The notes beneath the pieces are model-generated. The model worked only from the letters and a program-made list of their open reading frames with translations. It was not told the origin of the DNA and searched no databases. A stretch of 64,000 nt of DNA from Candidatus Yanofskybacteria bacterium CG10_big_fil_rev_8_21_14_0_10_36_16. GTDB taxonomy: Bacteria > Patescibacteria > Paceibacteria > 2-02-FULL-40-12 > IGHO2-01-FULL-4-A. A program made the translations under genes and the position numbers. Below are positions 42,994 through 52,699 of this stretch, one piece after another (the first letter of the stretch is position 1; each line of letters opens with the position of its first letter). The DNA is taken from the NCBI GenBank assembly GCA_002794035.1, contig PCXQ01000005.1, positions 1-64,000 on the forward strand. Direction: 5' to 3'.

Positions 42994-43746
42994 CTAAAAC
43001 CCAAAGATACCCTTAAACAAATTCCAAAAACGGCTAAATATTCCATCTTTTTTAACTACATCATCACCACCTTCCTGTTCCTCTAATGCGCTAGGAGATT
43101 CTTCTTGCGGTGTTTTAGTCTCCTGAACTTGTGATGGTGTTCGAGTTGGTGATGTAGTTTGAGTAACCTTAGGCGAAGTAGCTACAGCAGTCGGAGCTGA
43201 TGTTGCAAAAGGAGTTGCTGTAATTAAAGGAGTCGAAGACACAATTGGCGTTACGACAGTTGTTGGCTGTGCAGTTTCTTCAACAGTGGGATCAGGTGTT
43301 GAAGTCGGAGTTTCAGTTGGGCTTGGCTCAACATAATTCTTATTTAAAGTGACATTAACCGTTTGAGTATCAAACACAGTTGTTTTGTTTATATCAATAT
43401 CTATTGCCTCAACTGTTACAACAGCTTCATGTTTACCATCAGACAATGACTCTGGTTGAATTTCTAAAACAAAATTTACCGCTCCGCCAGAATTTAAAGA
43501 CACAGAGTTCGTTGATTGCGAATATCCTTCTCTGTAAACAAACGCCCATTCTGAATCACTTGATATTATAAATTTCGCCTTCTGGGGCCCAACATTCTTT
43601 GTGCTTAAAAAGTAATACAAAGGTTTTTGTTCGCCAGTTTTATAATTGAAAACTAAATTGCTATCCCCTAGCTCAATATAAGAAGGCCCACTGACAACAG
43701 CGAACAACATAGAAAAAGGAAGTAATATTTTAGCTAATAAATCCAA
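42994..43746 (-). CDS. Secreted protein with Thr/Pro-rich linker and amphipathic C-terminus
   Basis: 250 residues from a TTG start that directly abuts a TATAAT, so the real start may be a few codons later. The signal segment is about 3-20. A beta-sandwich domain (about 22-135) is followed by a long Thr/Pro/Ser linker (about 140-215), an acidic patch and a C-terminal aromatic amphipathic segment (FSRFWNLFKGIFGF) that could lie on the membrane. No family is recognised. It is a likely surface protein and a possible glycosylation substrate. Confidence 0.6.
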   Translation of the reverse strand: MDLLAKILLPFSMLFAVVSGPSYIELGDSNLVFNYKTGEQKPLYYFLSTKNVGPQKAKFIISSDSEWAFVYREGYSQSTNSVSLNSGGAVNFVLEIQPESLSDGKHEAVVTVEAIDIDINKTTVFDTQTVNVTLNKNYVEPSPTETPTSTPDPTVEETAQPTTVVTPIVSSTPLITATPFATSAPTAVATSPKVTQTTSPTRTPSQVQETKTPQEESPSALEEQEGGDDVVKKDGIFSRFWNLFKGIFGF

Positions 43747-43834
43747 ATTATAATATTAACCTGAATGCTATAAAATTTACCGCATTCAAATGTTATTTAC
43801 TTGTTTAAGCCACATCAAAGAATATTTTATTGCC

Positions 43835-44392
43835 TTAGGGCATAATAACCATGATTCCTCCACTACATTCCGCCTCTCTAATTTCTACAGCACCATTAGA
43901 CAAAAGAGCTCCATAAGTAACAGAGGCATTAAGTAAGTACTGCTTGGCAGTAGGAGTTCCATACAAGGCAACACCCGCTTCTTTTTCACCATTTGGAATT
44001 GGTAATTGCTCAAAAAGATTTGGTCCAGCTTTTATAACACCGTCATCAGGGGTAGTTCTCCAATAGATTTGTCTTGTAACATCATCAATGTTTTGGTAAA
44101 TAATTTTTGCTCCTTCAGTTCTATATAAATTATCTTCCAAAAATACAATCTTTCCTTCAAGCTGACACGTTGCTGGAGTAAATTTTTGGCCCGATCCATT
44201 GGACGAACCGCCCACTGGAGTCGGAGTTGGTGTTAACGTTGGTTGAGGACTCGGGCTAAATTCAAAATCATCCGGTAATAAATCTTCGTTATCATCTTCT
44301 TTTGGACCAGACGACATTGAGAAAACCAAAAGCCCGGCACCAACAACCAAAACTATTAGCCATAAAATTATTTTTTTGTTGTTTTTAAACAT
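43835..44392 (-). CDS. Membrane-anchored protein with Thr/Pro linker
   Basis: 185 residues. A membrane helix (about 8-26), a short Pro/Thr stalk (about 48-62) and a beta-rich exported domain with two cysteines (ATCQLEG, EAECSGG) placed at either end, suggesting one disulfide. No family is recognised. TATATT lies 6 nt before the ATG, so it is probably leaderless. Confidence 0.6.
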   Translation of the reverse strand: MFKNNKKIILWLIVLVVGAGLLVFSMSSGPKEDDNEDLLPDDFEFSPSPQPTLTPTPTPVGGSSNGSGQKFTPATCQLEGKIVFLEDNLYRTEGAKIIYQNIDDVTRQIYWRTTPDDGVIKAGPNLFEQLPIPNGEKEAGVALYGTPTAKQYLLNASVTYGALLSNGAVEIREAECSGGIMVIMP

Positions 44393-44530
44393 ATATAAAA
44401 TATAGCATAAATTATAGAGACAAACAATAATTTAAACACATCCACATTCAAACAAAAATCCCTTCAAAACAAATAAATCTTAAATAAAAGCACACAAACA
44501 AAAAAATATTTAAAACTTTAAAAGCAACGC

Positions 44531-44558
44531 AAAACCCCCACCGTAAGGTGGGGGTTTT
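44531..44558 (-). terminator. Terminator of the S-layer gene
   Basis: A perfect 12-bp stem AAAACCCCCACC / GGTGGGGGTTTT with a GTAA loop. Confidence 0.8.
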
Positions 44559-44612
44559 GACTCCCAATAGTCCTTCAAGCAAGGTTCGGGACTAAAGGAT
44601 ACTAATCATAGT

Positions 44613-47600
44613 TTACTGCTTAGAGAAGATTGGACCGTTCATAGGCAATAGCTTGAATACATTTGCAACGTTTGTAACTTCTTGGTCTTCGCCTGTGCGG
44701 GCTCCGTCAACGTATTTTATTACGCCTGCTTCATCTCTAAGTACTACCTGGAAGTAGTCAGATGTATCAAGGAAGTTAGTGAAACCAACTTCAACTCTGA
44801 ATGATTTTTGTGAACCACCAGTAATTTCAACATCTTTCTCCCAGTTGGTAAAGCTGATTGAGGCTCCGTTAGCTTGACCTGCAGTAATTGTAGCTGAGGC
44901 CAAAAGCTCACCGGTACCAACATCGTACAAGTTGGCAGTCATGTTGGAGCTTGCTCCACCAGATGCAACAGTATCGAACTTCAAGGTTACGGATGCTGGA
45001 TCATCAAAGTATAACTTTGAGTCAGACAAACCGTGAGCCTTAATAGTGAACTTCAATACATCTTTAGTACCCAACGGCTCGGAAGCTGCTAGGGTGTCTT
45101 GTACGAATTCTGGGTAGACACGATATATGTAGTGGTCGTTACCAGTTACGCTATCTGTGTCATCACCAGTTGTGTCATTACCCTCAACAAGAGTACCTGA
45201 ACCTACGCCAAGTGCTCTGAATTCATCAGTGGCACCACCAGAGAAGTCAAGCGAGAAGCTAACTTCCGATGTTGCACCTTGTGCCTTGGTCTTAAGATCA
45301 GCCAATACCTTGATGTCAATGCTTGAATCCTTAGGTACGTAAGGCCTGTTTGAACCGGTAAAGGCAAATGATACTGAACCAGCTGTGTTAAGTGTTCCAA
45401 CTGATGTTAGAGTGTCACCTGCTTCGTTGGTGTATCTAATCTTTACCTTATCAACGTTGGCGGTCAAATTAGCTGTGGTGTCGCCGCTGTTAATGTTCAA
45501 TCTTTCAATGTAGAAAGCCTCGTTTGTTGATCTAAATCTGTATCTTGCAAATTCAGCATCTGTTTGACCCCAGTACTTAGCGCCAGTAATTGGCATGTCT
45601 GGAGCAGCAGTTACAGCAAGTGTACCTGCGCTTGATACAGTATTTAGAACTGTAGGACTGGTTGTACCGTTAACAGCACTGTTTGCAGCATTTACAGAAC
45701 TACCAGAATCGTCAATTGCAGTTACGTCAGTTGTAGCAGCAATATCAAAGTTGAATACATCTGAAGCGCCTGAAGTGCTGTTTGATGACAAGTCAGTTCT
45801 TACAAGCAATGTCCTTGTTTCACCTGCTGCCAAGTCCCAACCGAGATTGTTGAATACAATTGTACCGGTTGAAGTGTTCAAATTGTTGGCTGAAGGTGAG
45901 TTTGAAATCAAGGTTCCTGATGTTGCATCCCACAATTCAACAGCGGATACTAGACCGCCAACTGACAACGAAGTGTCAGGTGAAGCACCTACACCCAAAG
46001 CTGTTGTGGAACCTGAATCAGCTACATAAGCTGACAAGGTAATGTCTGTTACTTCTAATCCGGAAGCCAACGAAGCAGCAAAGGTTATACCCAATGCGTC
46101 AACGTTCTGTGTACCTCTTACGTAGGTAGTACTTACCGGAGAAGCTGACAATCCAAGGGTCAAAGATGACGCTTGCAAAGTCATGTTATTACCTGCCAAG
46201 TCAGTGTTTGGAACGATATCTGAATCATCAACTGCAGTGTTGGTTCCTGCATACTTCATTACAGCAATATCACCTGCTGTACCGACTAAGTCTGATTCTC
46301 CATAACCATCAAGAACAACCTTAATGGTGTCAGTAGCAACTAAGTCCTGACCAGCTCTGGTGTTTGCAATGTTGATGTCACCTGTAACCTTGAAGTTTCT
46401 GGTTGTGCCAGCACTTAAGTCAAAGGTGTCAGTAAAGGTCTTTGCAGCACCTGTTGCACCGTTAGGACAACCTGTTGCTTCTGATGCGGTAAATGCGGAA
46501 CCATCAGCTGGTCCTACTATTACCTGACCTGTGTCTTCGTCTATAACCTTAATGTCGTCTAAGTCAGCCCAACCATTGGTTGTGTCTGAAGCATCGGCGT
46601 AAGTAGTGCCGGCATCAGCCTGACAAAGCACAAGTCTCAATTTCTTAACTTCAATATCTGAAGCTGCACTCATTGAGTACTGTGCAAGTACTGTATCTTG
46701 TGTGTCTGTACCAACGTTTGTGGCGTTAGGACCATTAAATGTAAGGGTTAATACTCCACCCTGCAATGTTAGAGAGTGAGTATTGGTTGAATCGTCAAAG
46801 TTTGCATCAACTGTAGGCGCCATTCCGAAACCGAATTGGTCACCAACTGCTAATACATCGGATGCTTGTTCAACGTAGAACTTGATTGTTTCATCTTTCT
46901 TACCGCTTAAGTCACCGTATACTTTGAAGATCTTGTTGTCTCCTTTGGCAATTGAATAACCACTGCCGGAGAATTCAAATACTGCATCTCCGTCACCGTT
47001 CATCCAACCATTAGCAACCTTATCACCATTAACCTCAAGATAAAGGTTGGTGATGTCTGCATCCTTTACAGTACCACCATTAAGAAGTGAAACTCTCTTA
47101 AGGTGAGCAGATTCCGTGTTAGCGGTGATCTTGAATGTAGACAAGTGGGCCATCTTCTGACCTACTTTGGGGTTAGCAACAGAACCTGTCTTGTCAACGT
47201 TTATTGTTCCTGAGTTTGAACCAGCAAAAGTAAAGTTATTGCTTTGTACTGGGAATCCGCTTATATTGCCGGACTCAAGTGTTACACTTTCAAGTACCCA
47301 GTAGTTAACGTTTCCGGCTGTACCTGAGTGGTCAGCTACAAGATCAATGTCTTTTGTTCCGTTAACATCTAGATTCAAGTTAACAAATGTCAAAGTACCG
47401 TCAGCTGAAGAAGGAGTTCTTCCTCCTGTCAACCTCTCGGCACCATCATATACGTACAAGTTGTCAAAGTCTCCTGTGGCACCAGGACCTTGTCTCTTAA
47501 ATGAAAGAGAGTCAATTGTGCCTGTGCCTGAAAACCTTACTGACATTACAGTTTCACCATATGCATTTAATGTAATGGTGGTTGCTGGTGGGTTGTCAGG

Positions 47601-48218
47601 GGCCAAGCTTACTGTCATTGAGCCAGGTGTAACAACTGTACCACCGTCCCTTGAATAGTCAGGAACATCATTTACAGAACTGTAAGGAGTTCCGAAGCTG
47701 GTACCATTGTTTGTGTACCAGTTGAATTCGTTATTGTTTATACAGAATACCTTCTTAAAGAAGTTTGCGTCCTGCGAAACAGCTTGGGCACCAGTTACAT
47801 TCACGTGGTGAAGTTTACCTGTGTCTTCGCCTGTTGTCTCAACGCCATATACTTCCTCAGCGCCTGATTCACAATTTCTGAACAAGCCTGAGGTTAGAAA
47901 AGCGTCTCGAGTTGCAGAACTTACGCTTTTAACGGATGAAAAACCTCCAAGGTGTCCGTAAAAGCCAAATATTACCGGATTCAAGAATAATCTCTTGTAT
48001 CCTTGTTCGTTAACGATATATACATCTGGGTCTGATGATCCAGTGGCACTAATTGTGTCACCTTCTGTCAAACCGAAGTCGCCGGGCACTGCAGCGTGTA
48101 CACCTACTGGTGCAAGAAACACTACACCTGACAACCAGAGCATAGTCGCTAACGCAGTAAATACCGAAACGGCCTTTCTGGCTTGGTTTCGATTTTTTCT
48201 GGTTAAATGTATACTCAT
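44613..48218 (-). CDS. S-layer-like surface protein, 1201 residues
   Basis: A Sec signal peptide (about 15-42, ending VGVHAA) is followed by an N-terminal domain (about 45-190; VYIVNEQGYKRLFLNPVIFGFYGH) with two cysteines. A chain of immunoglobulin-like beta domains, each Thr/Ser/Gly/Asp-rich, runs to the end. There is almost no lysine-rich character and very few cysteines. Codon choice is more GC-rich and uniform than in the neighbours, as expected for a very highly expressed gene. It should form the outer surface lattice. The ATG has no ribosome site; the leader is about 550 nt with AGGAG about 32 nt before the ATG. A long terminator follows. Confidence 0.8.
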   Translation of the reverse strand: MSIHLTRKNRNQARKAVSVFTALATMLWLSGVVFLAPVGVHAAVPGDFGLTEGDTISATGSSDPDVYIVNEQGYKRLFLNPVIFGFYGHLGGFSSVKSVSSATRDAFLTSGLFRNCESGAEEVYGVETTGEDTGKLHHVNVTGAQAVSQDANFFKKVFCINNNEFNWYTNNGTSFGTPYSSVNDVPDYSRDGGTVVTPGSMTVSLAPDNPPATTITLNAYGETVMSVRFSGTGTIDSLSFKRQGPGATGDFDNLYVYDGAERLTGGRTPSSADGTLTFVNLNLDVNGTKDIDLVADHSGTAGNVNYWVLESVTLESGNISGFPVQSNNFTFAGSNSGTINVDKTGSVANPKVGQKMAHLSTFKITANTESAHLKRVSLLNGGTVKDADITNLYLEVNGDKVANGWMNGDGDAVFEFSGSGYSIAKGDNKIFKVYGDLSGKKDETIKFYVEQASDVLAVGDQFGFGMAPTVDANFDDSTNTHSLTLQGGVLTLTFNGPNATNVGTDTQDTVLAQYSMSAASDIEVKKLRLVLCQADAGTTYADASDTTNGWADLDDIKVIDEDTGQVIVGPADGSAFTASEATGCPNGATGAAKTFTDTFDLSAGTTRNFKVTGDINIANTRAGQDLVATDTIKVVLDGYGESDLVGTAGDIAVMKYAGTNTAVDDSDIVPNTDLAGNNMTLQASSLTLGLSASPVSTTYVRGTQNVDALGITFAASLASGLEVTDITLSAYVADSGSTTALGVGASPDTSLSVGGLVSAVELWDATSGTLISNSPSANNLNTSTGTIVFNNLGWDLAAGETRTLLVRTDLSSNSTSGASDVFNFDIAATTDVTAIDDSGSSVNAANSAVNGTTSPTVLNTVSSAGTLAVTAAPDMPITGAKYWGQTDAEFARYRFRSTNEAFYIERLNINSGDTTANLTANVDKVKIRYTNEAGDTLTSVGTLNTAGSVSFAFTGSNRPYVPKDSSIDIKVLADLKTKAQGATSEVSFSLDFSGGATDEFRALGVGSGTLVEGNDTTGDDTDSVTGNDHYIYRVYPEFVQDTLAASEPLGTKDVLKFTIKAHGLSDSKLYFDDPASVTLKFDTVASGGASSNMTANLYDVGTGELLASATITAGQANGASISFTNWEKDVEITGGSQKSFRVEVGFTNFLDTSDYFQVVLRDEAGVIKYVDGARTGEDQEVTNVANVFKLLPMNGPIFSKQ

Positions 48219-48773
48219 AGTTTTAAGTTTAAATTTTTTCTTATTATCTCCTGACCTGAAGAATTGTTTTAAATAATTCTTTCTCCGGTTAAGGCGGCCT
48301 TGCTTGCCGGGTAAACCCGACCCGCTGCTTTAAACCAGCACTGGTCCGAAGGCAAAAAGAAACTTAATTACCTTTTTTTTGATTTGTAATTCTTTCTGCG
48401 AATTAATCTCTCTCACTTCATTTGGGCTCACTTACCTGTCGGCATCTAAACCCTGCGTAAAACTTTTTGATTTCGACTCATACTATTTTACGCATAGGAG
48501 TTAATCGACCGCCAAGGGATCATGAACCTAAAAAATAAAATTAAAATGAAATTAACTTTATCCATCGATTGCAACATTCTTGGAAATTTAATTTTCAAAG
48601 TCCTTTCTTTACAATCCCGCGCAAATGATCAAGGGTTCTAATCACTCACGCGGTTCTGTAAAAAATTTTTGAAGACCAGGGTACTTAGATACGCAAAAAA
48701 GCCAAAAAGATTATCCTAGCTTTTTTGGCAAAATTTTCCTCTTTTTCATGGATATAATTGATATATTCCTTAC
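48219..48773 (-). promoter_or_regulatory. Long structured 5' leader of the S-layer gene
   Basis: From the predicted start at about 48773 to the ATG. It contains the hairpin TGCGTAAAA / TTTTACGCA (48486-48494 with 48454-48462) and a GC-rich folded block (about 48284-48350; CCAGTGCTGG, GGGTTTACCC). No gene of convincing quality is in it. It may stabilise the message or act as a switch; no known riboswitch was matched. Confidence 0.55.
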
Positions 48774-48779
48774 TTAATA

Positions 48780-48808
48780 ATGATAGCAGATTTAACTGCT
48801 TAAGTCAA
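48780..48808 (-). promoter_or_regulatory. Promoter of the S-layer gene
   Basis: Minus strand TTGACT (48808-48803), 17-nt spacer, TATCAT (48785-48780). Confidence 0.65.
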
Positions 48809-48886
48809 TGATTAATTGTATACTTATAGGTGACTAACCTATTACTTAGATTTTATCAAAGTAAAAGCAATATATACAAGCAAAAA

Positions 48887-49084
48887 TGTGGATAACAAAA
48901 ACAATTTATAACAACTCAATACAAACAACCTTTTGAGCCTTGCTTTCGTCTTATTCAGCGCTGGTGTTTAATGCCACAAATGTTCTGTTTAATTTGTTTT
49001 GTTTTGCTTACCTTGTTTCTTTTTAACCTTCTTGAATTATTATAATTTCTGGTTAAAAAGCAAACAAGGAATAATTGTGGATAA
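48887..49084. other. DnaA-box pair and large inverted repeat
   Basis: TGTGGATAA, the exact DnaA 9-mer, occurs at 48887-48895 and 49076-49084. Between them an 18/19-bp inverted repeat (49011-49028 with 49051-49069) encloses an AT-rich 22-nt loop. The rest of 48830-49140 shows nothing gene-like. An origin or regulatory role is only a suggestion. Confidence 0.35.
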
Positions 49085-49145
49085 AAAAAACAGCTAAACA
49101 CGCCATTATATCAATAGACGTATTTTAGACATTAATATTACAAAA

Positions 49146-49207
49146 CTCTGCCCCAAAACTGGCGAACCGCTCTAAGAGCCTTACGCCAGCCGAAGGCAGT
49201 GTTTTTT
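49146..49207 (+). other. Branched hairpin with T run
   Basis: CTGCC / GGCAG encloses CTGGCG / CGCCAG and GCTCT / AGAGC, followed by GTTTTTT on the plus strand. It could terminate a short plus-strand RNA from the 48.9-kb region. Confidence 0.45.
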
Positions 49208-49283
49208 CATGCCTGAAAATATATACATATATATGTATAGACACAAACCATACATACCATACATAAATATCCGAAAATTAAAT

Positions 49284-52200
49284 CTATTCACTAATCTCAA
49301 ACAGCTTACCGTCTATACTTACATACACAACACTGTCTCCAATTGCAAGATGTCCAGACACACTGCTTCCCAAATCAAGCGACCACCTTGTGTTGCCCTC
49401 GCTGTCTAGAGATTCTACTACCCCATCCTTTGTTGTGAAAAATATATTTCCATACAAATCAGTTTCTATTTTATTTAACACCTCACCAGATAATTCTGCC
49501 TCCCAATTCGTATCCAAAAATATTTTACCATCCTCGTTACCCTTTTCAATTGAACAGATTGCTGCTTTTCTGTTTACGTCAAAAACATTAAACATTCCTA
49601 TCAACAAAGAATCTTCTCTAACTTTTGTTGGCACCGTAGCAATAACTCCTTCATTGCATGACGTCATATATTCTGACATTTCATTTGTTAAAACTTTTAT
49701 TCTTATAATTCTTGTTGAACGAGTAGAGGCATACAGCATATTTTCTTCTTTGTCATATGTCAAATTTATAGCCTTATATAGGGAAGCAATTTTAACCCTA
49801 TCAGACCACAATAATTCACCAGTATCGCCATTAAACCTATAAAAGCCAGGCAATCCATTCATATCAGCAGAAACAAACACATCTCCACCATCCACAGGAG
49901 CAGGATTAAACCCGCCAAAACGACTCCCATCAGTTGAAATCCACAAGGTATCGCCATTTGGACTTAGTTTAACCATTTTATCTAATGAAACTATTGTAAA
50001 AAACACATTGCCATCATCATCCAACGCTAAATCGCTTGTTTTTCCGCCAATATCTGAATCCCAAATCTTATTGCCATTAACATCCAGTTTCGTTATTGGC
50101 CCGCCTGCAGGATGCCTAAACATTACAGAACCATCATCTAAAACAATAAGATTTGCTGTTCTACCATAAGTACTCTTATATCGCCATTTTTCCACACCAT
50201 CACCATTAATAGCAACGACACCATAAGACGAATCACTAAATCGCACTGAAACAATTATTCCATCAGGCAAAACCGCTGGCTCAAAAAACAAAGCAATGCC
50301 TATAATCTTTGAGCTCAAATCATTATAAACAACACCGTCGGAAAGCATTTCAGGCTCATTTAAGCCACCTTCGAAATCACCTCCAATCCCCAACAAAGAA
50401 CCCAAAGACGCAAGCATAAAATCAGCACTTCCCCTAGATATCACTTTACTATTTACTCTTTTGGGGGTGCCTTTTATTTCACCGCCATCTGAGTCTTCCC
50501 CGTTAAATGATAAACCTGTAAAATTTTTCCAATTTGAGTAATCTTTTCCACTAACTAACGGGTCAATTCTCTCCATTGAAACCCTGTCGCCTGAGTTACC
50601 CGAATACCACATCTTATCTTTCTCTCCTACCATATCTGCCACAACCCCAAAATCATTATACAAAGCAATGACTTCGCCATTATTATTCAATCCGCCATGT
50701 CCGAAACTAACAGCCAAATCGGCATCAATATTGCTCACAACATCATCATTGAAACGCTCGATCAAAAAGTACTTCCCAGCACCTATGATTGTACCTTCAG
50801 GAAATTCTATGGCAGGGGACAGATCATCTGACTCCAATCTCCAACCAGACAAATCAACATCTTCACCCTCGGCATTGTAAAGCTCTATCCACTCATCATA
50901 AGGAGAAGCACCAGTGCCCGCCCAAGCAATCTCATTGATAACAACACGCTTGGCGGGGACCACCCACATTCCCATTCTGTCTATTTTTGCATCATCTTCT
51001 GAATCTTTAAATAACCGAGCACATGCCGTATTGGGCTTAACTGGAGTGGCACTAGCCCAGCCATTTTTTATCATATCAAGATTCACAAACTTATTATTAA
51101 CAAAAACATAACCCAACATTCTTCCAAAATTATCTGTATCATCCAATCCCGCTTCAATTAACACCTCATTACCCATTATCATTTCAGATAAAGCTTTTTT
51201 GGCATCCTCATAATAATCATCATTCTTTTCTGGTGAATCAACACCAATTAATCTAATAAACCTTCCCGAATGAATTTGAAAGGTATCGCCATCTTGAACT
51301 GCAACGACTTCTCCATTGATAAAACTCCTATTTTCCAATTCATCATCACAGTAATTACTCGGCACAGAATCATCATTTTGCAATATTATATCATCATTTA
51401 ATAATGGTGATGGACTAGGTGATGATATTGCATCATCATTATTTAATATTGCATCATCATTATCATTATTAGCATCATCTTTTATGTTCTGTTCAATATA
51501 TACAATATTGTCATTATTTAATACTCCACCAATTATTTGAAAATCAATATTTGTGTTATTTTCATTACCAAATCCAAAAAATCCTAAAAATTTATCCCAA
51601 AGCCCATCTTCATCATTTGATTCACCGTATTTTTCAATATATAACTTCTTAGCTTCTTCTCCTTGTTCTAAAAACAATTTCAATGCTCCCGCCCCATTTA
51701 AAACAAATTCATTAGATAATCTCTCCCAATAACCATCTAAGATTATTGAACCAATATCTGGATCCTCTAAAGTTACTTCGTTAACATCCGTAAAATTTCT
51801 TAAAGAAAAAGTATTAAGTAAAGCCAATTTGTACTCACGTCCATTTTTATCATAATTTATGGCAAAAAGTTTATTTTCATTTTTTATTAAAAAAAATTTT
51901 GTTGAATTCAAATTTGGACTATAATATTTATCTGAAAAAATTGTATCCTCACTAAAAAAATACCCGTTTGAATACTTTGCTATTTCATCAAAATATTTTT
52001 CCTGGCTTGATAACAAAATTGGATTCTCGCCTTCATTAAATAAATTTTCAGAAATATTCCAAATATTTATTTTCCACTTATCTGTTTCTTTCTCATAAGG
52101 ACTGCTTGTTGCATGATGCCATGGCAAATGAGTATCTCCGCGAGTATGTTCTGGAACTGCTGAATCTTCAAGCAAATGCAAAAGATGACCCATACCAATC

Positions 52201-52670
52201 ATGGCTCTTTTCCTATCACCTCTAGCATAATCCCAAATCGCCCTCTCATATGACCAATCCGCATATGACGTTGAATCAATAAAACTTGTCGGCAGTTTAT
52301 ACTGAGCTAATGCTAAATTAGTTGTTGCTTGTCTTACTTCAGAGTAAAGGCCCCACTCCTTTGAAGTGGTATAACCAAGCCATCCTTCATTATAAACAGG
52401 GTCATAGAAATGATTAACTGAAAGAGGCGCATCGTCTTCTCTTATGGCACCCTCTATGAGGTTTTTCTTGTCGTCATCCGTTAATTTATTTTCTGAAAAA
52501 CTTAAATTATAAAAATCAATCGCTGCATTTGTTAATGCGGGATGAGTATTATATTGGCTATATGAAAAAACAGGCAACATGCTTACCCAAAAATAAAACA
52601 GGGTTACCCCCATAATTACAGAAGTTTTTACTAAATTTTTATGATTAACAATAGGTAAAAAATAATTCAA
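49284..52670 (-). CDS. Secreted zinc-phospholipase-C-like / thermonuclease / lamin-tail / propeller protein
   Basis: 1128 residues from a TTG with GGAGGGG about 10 nt upstream. A signal anchor (about 12-36) precedes a zinc-dependent phospholipase C / S1-P1-like domain (H43, H87, then GHLLHLLEDSAVPEHT at 161-176). An Asn/Asp-rich simple-sequence linker (about 385-445) follows, then a staphylococcal-type nuclease (about 450-590; DGDTFQIH, IRLIGVDSPE, GRMLGYVFV). A lamin-tail domain (about 575-690; VVINEIAWAGTGASPYDEWIELYN) and a PQQ/quinoprotein-like propeller (about 775-1127) complete it. It appears to be an exported enzyme able to attack nucleic acids and perhaps phospholipids, consistent with scavenging from other cells. 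Confidence 0.8.
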   Translation of the reverse strand: MNYFLPIVNHKNLVKTSVIMGVTLFYFWVSMLPVFSYSQYNTHPALTNAAIDFYNLSFSENKLTDDDKKNLIEGAIREDDAPLSVNHFYDPVYNEGWLGYTTSKEWGLYSEVRQATTNLALAQYKLPTSFIDSTSYADWSYERAIWDYARGDRKRAMIGMGHLLHLLEDSAVPEHTRGDTHLPWHHATSSPYEKETDKWKINIWNISENLFNEGENPILLSSQEKYFDEIAKYSNGYFFSEDTIFSDKYYSPNLNSTKFFLIKNENKLFAINYDKNGREYKLALLNTFSLRNFTDVNEVTLEDPDIGSIILDGYWERLSNEFVLNGAGALKLFLEQGEEAKKLYIEKYGESNDEDGLWDKFLGFFGFGNENNTNIDFQIIGGVLNNDNIVYIEQNIKDDANNDNDDAILNNDDAISSPSPSPLLNDDIILQNDDSVPSNYCDDELENRSFINGEVVAVQDGDTFQIHSGRFIRLIGVDSPEKNDDYYEDAKKALSEMIMGNEVLIEAGLDDTDNFGRMLGYVFVNNKFVNLDMIKNGWASATPVKPNTACARLFKDSEDDAKIDRMGMWVVPAKRVVINEIAWAGTGASPYDEWIELYNAEGEDVDLSGWRLESDDLSPAIEFPEGTIIGAGKYFLIERFNDDVVSNIDADLAVSFGHGGLNNNGEVIALYNDFGVVADMVGEKDKMWYSGNSGDRVSMERIDPLVSGKDYSNWKNFTGLSFNGEDSDGGEIKGTPKRVNSKVISRGSADFMLASLGSLLGIGGDFEGGLNEPEMLSDGVVYNDLSSKIIGIALFFEPAVLPDGIIVSVRFSDSSYGVVAINGDGVEKWRYKSTYGRTANLIVLDDGSVMFRHPAGGPITKLDVNGNKIWDSDIGGKTSDLALDDDGNVFFTIVSLDKMVKLSPNGDTLWISTDGSRFGGFNPAPVDGGDVFVSADMNGLPGFYRFNGDTGELLWSDRVKIASLYKAINLTYDKEENMLYASTRSTRIIRIKVLTNEMSEYMTSCNEGVIATVPTKVREDSLLIGMFNVFDVNRKAAICSIEKGNEDGKIFLDTNWEAELSGEVLNKIETDLYGNIFFTTKDGVVESLDSEGNTRWSLDLGSSVSGHLAIGDSVVYVSIDGKLFEISE

Positions 52671-52699
52671 AAATCACTGTCCCCTCCAAACATTTTTGT

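Noticed and set aside
45595..46029. 144-codon plus-strand frame inside the S-layer gene
   Set aside because: Mirror of a long coding region with biased codons; no ribosome site or family signal.
48219..48500. Cyclic-di-GMP or cobalamin riboswitch in the S-layer leader
   Set aside because: Short look-alike pieces (CAGCGGG, GGTCAGGAGA) are present, but the rest of each consensus is missing.
48887..49084. Chromosomal replication origin
   Set aside because: Only two DnaA boxes and none of the usual neighbours (dnaA, dnaN, gyrB) in the window; kept as a low-interest observation.
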